Shown here one piece after another: positions 57,844 to 64,000 of a DNA stretch of 64,000 nucleotides. This DNA comes from Paguma larvata (taxonomy: Eukaryota; Chordata; Mammalia; Carnivora; Viverridae): the NCBI GenBank assembly GCA_030068075.1, contig CM057843.1, positions 44,027,832 to 44,091,831 of the forward strand. Reading direction: 5' to 3'. Every line of letters starts with the position of its first letter. Position 1 is the first letter of the stretch. The notes under the pieces are model-generated. The model worked only from the letters and a program-made list of their open reading frames with translations, searched no databases and was not told where the DNA came from. The position numbers and the translations under genes are program-made.

Positions 57844-57860
57844 CTGCCACCTGGTGGCTG
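57844..57860 (-). promoter_or_regulatory. Candidate CTCF site, reverse
   Basis: CTGCCACCTGGTGGCTG matches the reverse complement of the CTCF core. Motif-level evidence only. Confidence 0.4.
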
Positions 57861-58017
57861 AAGTAGAAATGGCAGGCAGACCCCCGGAAGGAAGGAACTC
57901 TTTCTGCCCAGGAGTCTCTTCTTGCTAACCCACCTCAAACTCAGCCTTGCTGCCACCTCCCTGGAATCCTCAGACCTCAGTCCTCGACGCTTCTTTGGGG
58001 GCACCAAGACTCCAGGA

Positions 58018-58238
58018 GGGGCACCTGGGTGGCTCAGTCGGTTAAGCGTCCGACTTCAGCTCAGGTCATGATCTCGCAGTCTGTGAGTTCGAGCCCCACA
58101 TCTGGCTCTGTGCTGAGGTCTCAGAGCCTGGAGCCTGCTTCAGATTCTGTGTCTCCCTCTCTCTCTGCCCCTCCCCTGCTTACACTCTGTCTCTATGTCC
58201 CTCAAAAATAAATAAACGTTAAAAAATTAAAAAAAAAA
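58018..58238 (+). repeat. SINEC
   Basis: Near-consensus, flanked by agactccagga and agcctccagga. Confidence 0.92.
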
Positions 58239-59043
58239 GCCTCCAGGAAAGACCTCTGGCTGAGAGGCAGGAGCCCTGAGTACTGGTCCTCCATCTGCCA
58301 TGAATTCGCTGTGATCCTGGGCAAGGGCACTGCTCTCTCCGGGCCTTAATGCATAGAATGTGGACAAAATTGGTCTCTGATGATCCTACATGCCTGCCAC
58401 ACTTGGATCTTCTCAACCAGGAGCACTCAGGTCCTCCTGCAACCTGTCCTCTGTGCCTCCGGCCTACAGAGTGACTTCAGGGGTAGGCAGGGGAGGGCAG
58501 GACAGTCCTTCTTGGAGGCACACGGATGGATGGACTGGGTTTCTAAGCTTCCATCCCAATCCGTGTTCTTGTTAGGTTGCCAGGAGCCCCTGACCCAAGT
58601 GCCCCTGCCAACTGCCACCTCTGAAGGTCAAGTGCAAATTTGAGCTCCTCTGCCACTTTGGGACCCTCAGACCCGACCTCTGGCTTCCAGGGGCTCAGGA
58701 CTCTCTGCAGGCAAGAGCTGGCTTCCTTCTTCAGACTGAGCTTCCCAGGGAGCTGGGGCTGGCTTCCTCCCTCAAACTATTCCCTGAAGGTGGGAACAGC
58801 TTCTCCTCTGCCCTCCCCACCTTCAGACTGGAGCTCCCGGACACGGGCTGTGTAGATCCCTAGACAGAGGGCTTCCCAAGGGCAGGCCTCTCTTCCACCA
58901 AAGACCCCAGCACAGCAAGGCAGGCTCCAGGGCAGCTTGGCCCCCCGTGCTCATACCTGGCCCCCGTCCCCAGCCCCTGCCCACACACCAAGAGAAGGCA
59001 GCAAGGCAGTGAGACTCTGAGCCATGTGTAGAATAAATAGAAC

Positions 59044-59049
59044 TTTATT
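59044..59049 (-). terminator. RARA polyadenylation signal (AATAAA on minus strand)
   Basis: TTTATT on the plus strand, 1.34 kb past the stop. A second, plus-strand AATAAA lies next to it at 59033. Confidence 0.75.
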
Positions 59050-59311
59050 CTTTATCCAGTAGATCTCAGTGGAAAGTCCAACAGTAACAGGTGCACCAGC
59101 GGGCTCTGGGGGGATGAGACCCCGACCCCGGGGCCAGGAGGGCAGGGCAGAACCAGCTCCCCCAGCCTGGGGGTGCAGGGGGTGAAGGGAGGGGACCCCC
59201 TGTAGGCCCGTCCTGCGGGGCAAGGAGGGGGCACGGGTATAGGGTGGGGGTGGGGCAGGCCAGGGAAACGGAGGAACTCAGGCCAAGTGTGTCTGTCCGC
59301 GCATCTGTCGG

Positions 59312-59350
59312 CTGTGTGTATGTGTGTGTGTGTGTACGTGTGTGTGTCTG
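59312..59350 (-). repeat. (CA)n microsatellite in RARA 3'UTR
   Basis: Interrupted TGTGTG tract on the plus strand, hence CA-rich in the RARA transcript. Confidence 0.8.
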
Positions 59351-60386
59351 GGGGCCCTGTGGGCAGTGCTGGTGGCTGTGAGGCTGGGGGACAGGGGCAC
59401 CTTGAACCCCTTGGCCAGCCCCTTCACAGTGGGGGCTGGAGGGCTTCGATGATGTGAGCCCTGATGGGGAGGCAGCTCTGCCAAGGCCACAGGGCTGAGA
59501 CACACACACGTGGATGTTCTGAGGACCGCCCCCCTTGCTTTGCCCCTGCCCTGTCTCTCCTGGTGAGCCCCCTCCTTCTAGGGGCTGCCGGAAACTGTCC
59601 ACGCCCAGTGGTTAGGCAGAGGGAGAAGGGGGGGGCAGACCTTGGAAAGTTAGTACTTCACAGTTTTAAAGAGAAAACTGAGGAGGAAAAGGCTGGGGAG
59701 GAGGGCTAGGGGGTGCAGGGACATGGAGAGAGAGTGGGAGCCCCTTCTGAGCCGCTCCCCTCTCCCAGGACCCACCCCCCTCCAGCTCTGGATCCAGCTC
59801 CCCCCAATACACAGCACAGATTCCTTCAGTATAAATGTGCTTAAAATGAAAATTCTTATTAAAAAAATCAAAACCAAAAAAAAAAATTAAAATAAAAACA
59901 AAACCAGCGAGAATTAATACCTGGGGGTTGGTATGGCAGGGTATGTACAGGGGGAACCCCCCACCCCTGGCCCACCCCCTCTGTCACCAACCGAGGCAGG
60001 GGGGAGGGTTTCCCGACCGGGGGGGCAATGGCTTGCGGGTTCTGAGTATGGGAGAGCCAGGTCCTGGCATTTGCTGGTGATGAAGATGTGGCAAGGGGGG
60101 CAGAGGGCTGTCTTGATGAACACCAGGCCCCCAGGCTCCATCCTGAGGTCCAGGACCAGGGGTCCTCACTCAGTTCACGACCTCGCCCCTGACGTCAGCC
60201 CAGGCTGCAGGAGCAGGCAGTCCGTCTGTGCCCGGGCTCCTTCTGAAGAGTCACCGCCTCCTCCCTCCTGTCCCCCAGGAAAGGGAGGCCAGGTGGGGGC
60301 AGGGCTGGTGGGGGTCGCATGGTTGGTAGAAAGGCAGAGAAAAGCCAGGGCGTAGGATGAGGGCTGTGTCCACGGGGCACGGGCAG

Positions 60387-60604
60387 TCACGGGGAGTGGG
60401 CGGCCGGGCTGCTTCTGTTTGAGCTGGGGCTGAGGCTGGGGCTACAGCTGCTGGGTGCGGGGGCCAGGCCGCCCCCATCCCGCCCCCCGCCCCCTGGCTG
60501 TCCGCTCAGAGTGTCCAGGCCCTCGGAGTTCTCCAGCATTTCCTGGATGAGAGGTGGCATGGAGCCCGGGATCTCCATCTTCAGCGTGATCACCCGCTCG
60601 GCCC
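60387..60604 (-). CDS. RARA: RARA last coding exon, AF-2 helix and F region
   Basis: 218 nt to the stop. [20 protein letters not shown], then [15 protein letters not shown] and a Gly/Pro/Ser-rich tail ending HSP. Compared with my memory of human, the tail has PAPSS for PPPGS and AAHSP for ATHSP. Confidence 0.95.
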
Positions 60605-63600
60605 CTGCGGGAAAGGAGGGGCAGAGGTCAGCACCCCGGCCCCCAGCCCCACAAAGCCCCAGGAGGGAGGGGGCAGGGGTGGGAGGACTGGTACTACCAG
60701 TATCAGCATCCACTGTGGACTGAACTCGGGGCTCAGCTCTTTGACATAATGCAGCTCTCCTAAGCCCCCAGGTCTAGGGGCAGCGGGGTTTCCAAACTCA
60801 GGCTCTGGGGTCAGACGGCCTGGGGTTGACACCGAGCCCTTTCCTCAGTGCTGAGTGTTACGGATTCTCCTACTGACACCTCAAAACAACTCTGTAAACA
60901 CCATCATTAATCATCCCCAGGGAAACTGAGGCTCAGAGCTGTTAAGTGACCTGCTCGCGGACACACACCCACAGGGTCTGGTTGCAGAGCCATGCTCTCA
61001 ACCACCACACAGAGGTGACGCTGCCACCTTAGAGCTCACAGGCAGGTCACCTGGGCACGGTGAAGTCCAGGTGAGTGGGGCATCGTCCTGGGGGGCCGGA
61101 CTCTGGGCATGGGCAGTGGGTCTTGGGCCAGGGGTCGGGTCCAGCCCTGGCAGACACACAGGGCACCCTTCCAGGTGCGGGAGCCTCACCCTTAGCACTG
61201 ATGCTTCGCAGGTCCGTGATCTTCATCAGCATCTTGGGGAACATGTGGGGGCGGCTGGGCCTCCGTTTCCGCACATAGACCTTCAGCGCCTCCAGCAGCG
61301 GCTCCTGAAGCATGTCCACCCTGTCTGGCTGCTCTAGGTCCTGCCGGTCTGAGGAAGCAGATGCACCCTGAGCGGCTGCCCCAGAGAGGCAAGGAACCCG
61401 GCCGCGCTCCCCGCCTTGGCCACGGGAGGGCGCGCTTACCCAGGCCACAGGCTAAGTATCTCTGTTCCAGTGACCTCCCCCTACAGGGTAGTGGATGGGG
61501 CCTGTGTGCTGTGAGAAAGGCCCTAAGAGGCTCTTAAATGTGAGCAGAGAACTGGGGTGGGGCTTGTCCAGGGCCCTCTCTGCCAGCCCCATTTATGGGG
61601 ACAGGCCTCCTGAACACAGACAGTGCCGTCCTCCGGCAGAGACAGGATGCCCAGGTAGGTCTCACTCGCGCCCATCATTATGGACACCAGCACAGTATGT
61701 CAAAACTCCTAACAATAAAACAGTAACAGCAGCCAACATTTACTGGGCCTTACTGTAGGCACACTGTGCCTTATTTATTACCCTCTTAATCCCCCCATCA
61801 GCTTTATGAGGCGGAGACCATTATTGCCCCATTTTAAAGAAACGGGCTCAGTGAAGTTCAACAACTGCTCAAGGTCACAAGCTGGCCAGGATTTGAACCT
61901 GGGTGGTCCGACCTTCACTCTTAAGACTCCTAGAAGAAGCACAGACCACAAACAGAGAACCAGAGTTCAGGTCTCCACCGCCACTCCTTTGCTGTGGTGG
62001 CCACAGACCAAATCCTGCCCCTCTGGGTTCTCAGTCTGCCTCTCTGAGAGGGGCCTGAGAGGCCGCGGTCCCTTTCTGATCGGACCCTGGGCTTCTCCCT
62101 GGAAGAGACTCCGGGGGCTGCCCCACCACCTGGGCCTGGCTGGCCCCCGCAGCCCCAGGCCCCCTGCCCACCTCCACAGATGAGACAGATGGCACTGAGA
62201 AGACCAGTCTCAGCATCATCCATCTCCAGGGGCAGCAGCTGGTTGGCGAAGGCGAAGACCAGGTCCGTGAGGGGGCCGAAGCCAGCGTTGTGCATCTGGG
62301 TCCGGTTCAGGGTCAGCCCATCTGAGAAGGTCATGGTGTCCTGCTCGGGCGTGTACCGCGTGCAGATCCGCAGGATCTGGGTGCAGAGGATGCACGGGTT
62401 CAGGGACTTGACCCACCCCTCCAGCACTTCCAGTACCAGCATCCCCCACAGGACCATTTGGCAGGTGGCCAAACCAGTGCTGTCAGATAGAACCTTCTAG
62501 AATCTTGTGCAATGACGGAAACATCTTAGGTCTGCGCTGTGAAAGTAGTAGCCACCAGCCACAATGTAGCCATTGGGCACTTGAAATGTGGTTAGTGAGA
62601 CTGAGGAACTGAACTAAGTTTAATCTTAATTAAATTTAAAGAGCCACACACGGCAAGCGGCTACTGTATCGGACAGTGCAAATCTAGATCATCTAGTCTC
62701 TATCCACGAAGAGAATTTAAAGGGAAACTAGAATTTTCAGGAGGCAAGGACCATAGCAGGTTTATGCCTACAGTTCCCGGGACTCGGTACACAACAGAAT
62801 TCCGTAAATGTGTATCAGCTTCAACCATTTCAAACTCTGATCCAGGCTAAAACTCTTGCATCTGGGGACTGGGGAGAGAAGACTACCCAGAGATGCCATA
62901 TTCTGCTCCTCCTACCCCACCCCTACCAGGAAGCTGCAAGTCTTGTCACCTCCCAGGTTCCCCTACCCAAGAAGTGGCCAAGAGGGGACAGGTGAGCTGA
63001 GCCTATCGGGGATGACAAGGAGAAGAGTCCTTCCAGCCTTGGCTTTGACACACATCCTGCCTCCATCCCGGCCACCCTCTGCCCCACCGAATGCCCTATA
63101 GTCTCCTGAACCTAGCTGGTCTCACACCCCCTCATGCCTTTCATACCCTGCTCCTAATAAGGGCTCTCTCGCGTGCCCCTTCTACAAAAGCCGAGACGCC
63201 CCCTCTTCTGGGACGCCTTCCCTGGGGTCCAGCATCCCTGACTCTCGCTCCCAAAAGGGAAGGGACAGCCCTCCCCCATCCCCAGCCAGCATTCAGCACA
63301 GTGTTATAGTCTGTGTAAATATCTGCTGCCTCCACCTACAGAAGGTTCTCGAGAGAAGGGCTGGTGTTGTGTTCACCTCTGTTCCTGACACCCAGCTCAA
63401 GGCTTGGCCGCACAGGGTCCTACGTGAAACTTTATTAGACTGAAGACATGGGTGGATGGGTGGTGGGGTGAAAGATTCAGGGGAAAGATCAGGTGGCGTG
63501 GATGGATGCGTGCATAGGTGGATCGGTGAGGCACGGCACGCCCAGATGCTGCGTGGCTACGTGGACAGGTGGACATGTAGGGGAAAGGAAGGGTGGACAG

Positions 63601-63901
63601 CGGGTGGTGGGCATTTGGACAGATGGAATCCGGATGTGTGTTTGGGAGGGCGGTTATCTGAGCGGCAGGACCTTCTCCAAGGACTCGGGGGCAGTGCCCG
63701 GGTGGGCAGGGTGCAGACCCTCACCAGGATGTCCAGGCAGGCAGCCTTGAGGAGGGTGATCTGGTCGGCAATGGTGAGGGTGGTAAAGCCGGGCAGCTGC
63801 TTGGCGAACTCCACAGTCTTAATGATGCACTTGGTGGAGAGTTCACTGAACTTGTCCCAGAGGTCAATGTCCAGAGAGACACGTTGCTCTGAGCTGTTGT
63901 T
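60387..63901 (-). CDS. RARA: Retinoic acid receptor alpha, 3' four coding exons (partial)
   Basis: Ligand-activated nuclear receptor (NR1B1) that binds retinoic-acid response elements with RXR. Four minus-strand exons (63725-63901, 62172-62376, 61190-61348, 60387-60604) join in phase to encode the final 252 residues: most of the ligand-binding domain and the F region. Visible: the receptor signature [35 protein letters not shown], the [11 protein letters not shown] segment, the helix-12 AF-2 motif PLIQEMLEN, and the F-region end [14 protein letters not shown] before TGA at 60387-60389. These distinguish alpha from beta and gamma. The DNA-binding domain and promoters lie past the right edge. 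It is convergent with GJD3. Confidence 0.96.
60830..61000. repeat. MIR fragment in RARA intron
   Basis: ggaaactgaggctcagagct, tgttaagtgacctgctcg. Confidence 0.7.
61190..61348 (-). CDS. RARA: RARA exon, helices before AF-2
   Basis: 159 nt. [20 protein letters not shown] through [10 protein letters not shown]. Includes RKRRPSRPH, the loop known in human to carry a protein-kinase-A serine. Donor gtgagg. Confidence 0.95.
61720..61920. repeat. MIR fragment in RARA intron
   Basis: caactgctcaaggtcacaag, ggccaggatttgaacctggg, and an upstream tttactgggccttactgt. Confidence 0.75.
62172..62376 (-). CDS. RARA: RARA exon, middle of ligand-binding domain
   Basis: 205 nt. [20 protein letters not shown] through [10 protein letters not shown]. 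Acceptor gcacccag, donor gtgggc. Confidence 0.95.
62540..62700. repeat. DNA-transposon-like relic, family not named
   Basis: gggcacttgaaatgtggtta, gactgaggaactgaacta, ctactgtatcggacagtgca: a common mammalian repeat; name uncertain. A related end (ctgtattggacagagcagat) occurs near 55570. Confidence 0.5.
62700..63720. other. RARA intron, nothing coding recognised
   Basis: Includes a loose GGTGGATGG/GGACAGGTGG-type repetitive patch at about 63440-63640. No other gene seen. Confidence 0.4.
63725..63901 (-). CDS. RARA: RARA exon, early ligand-binding domain
   Basis: 177 nt, phase 0. [18 protein letters not shown] through [10 protein letters not shown]. Acceptor ccctcccag, donor gtgagg. Includes the nuclear-receptor signature of helices 3-5. 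Confidence 0.95.
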
Positions 63902-64000
63902 CTGGGAGGGACGGGGGACAGTGAGGGCCTTCTCCTCCTGTACCCCTTCTCAGCCTGGCTCCACTGCTCCCACAGGCCTGCCCTCCACCCGCTTCACTTC

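Larger units (their letters stand above)
59025..60386 (-). other. RARA: RARA 3'UTR
   Basis: About 1.36 kb, C-rich on the sense strand, between the stop and the minus-strand poly(A) signal. It contains a CA-rich microsatellite and an A/T-rich segment near 59860-59910. Confidence 0.8.

Overview
This window is ordinary mammalian nuclear DNA from a carnivoran, most likely a felid. About forty copies of a tRNA-Lys-derived SINE of the CAN-SINE/SINEC type (head GGGCGCCTGGGTGGCTCAG, CT-rich body, AAATAAATAAA tail) are scattered over both strands. The remaining repeats are L1, L2, MIR and DNA-transposon relics typical of placental mammals. The three genes are split by GT-AG introns. Their order is the TOP2A - GJD3 - RARA segment known from human 17q21.2, read here from the TOP2A side.

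Layout. 1-17.2 kb is intergenic sequence upstream of TOP2A with no gene I can support; it holds SINEs, two L1 fragments, MIRs and a possible CTCF site. 17.25-17.5 kb is the TOP2A promoter, with five inverted CCAAT boxes, a GC box and CHR-like hexamers. 17,608-43,043 (+) is complete TOP2A: 35 coding exons, 1,534 codons, phase-consistent to the stop, with a poly(A) signal at 43,994. 44-51 kb is intergenic and repeat-rich; a GC-rich, promoter-like patch lies near 47.8 kb. 52,255-53,109 (+) is GJD3 (connexin 31.9), one intact coding exon in a CpG island, with a likely non-coding first exon near 51.4 kb. 53.1-59 kb is intergenic. 59.0-63.9 kb (-) is the 3' end of RARA: the last four coding exons (most of the ligand-binding domain and the F region) and the 3'UTR. 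The rest of RARA lies beyond the right edge.

The genes do not form an operon or a functional pathway. TOP2A is the S/G2/M-phase type IIA topoisomerase, GJD3 a gap-junction subunit and RARA the retinoic-acid receptor alpha. TOP2A and GJD3 are co-directional; GJD3 and RARA are convergent.

I found no previously undescribed biological system. The most notable observations are a GC-AG intron in TOP2A whose choice is forced by reading phase, a convergent pair of CTCF-like motifs bracketing TOP2A-GJD3, a promoter-like patch between TOP2A and GJD3, a decayed ~31-bp tandem repeat, and several nested SINE insertions with readable target-site duplications. All human comparisons are from memory of the human proteins; no alignment or database search was run.
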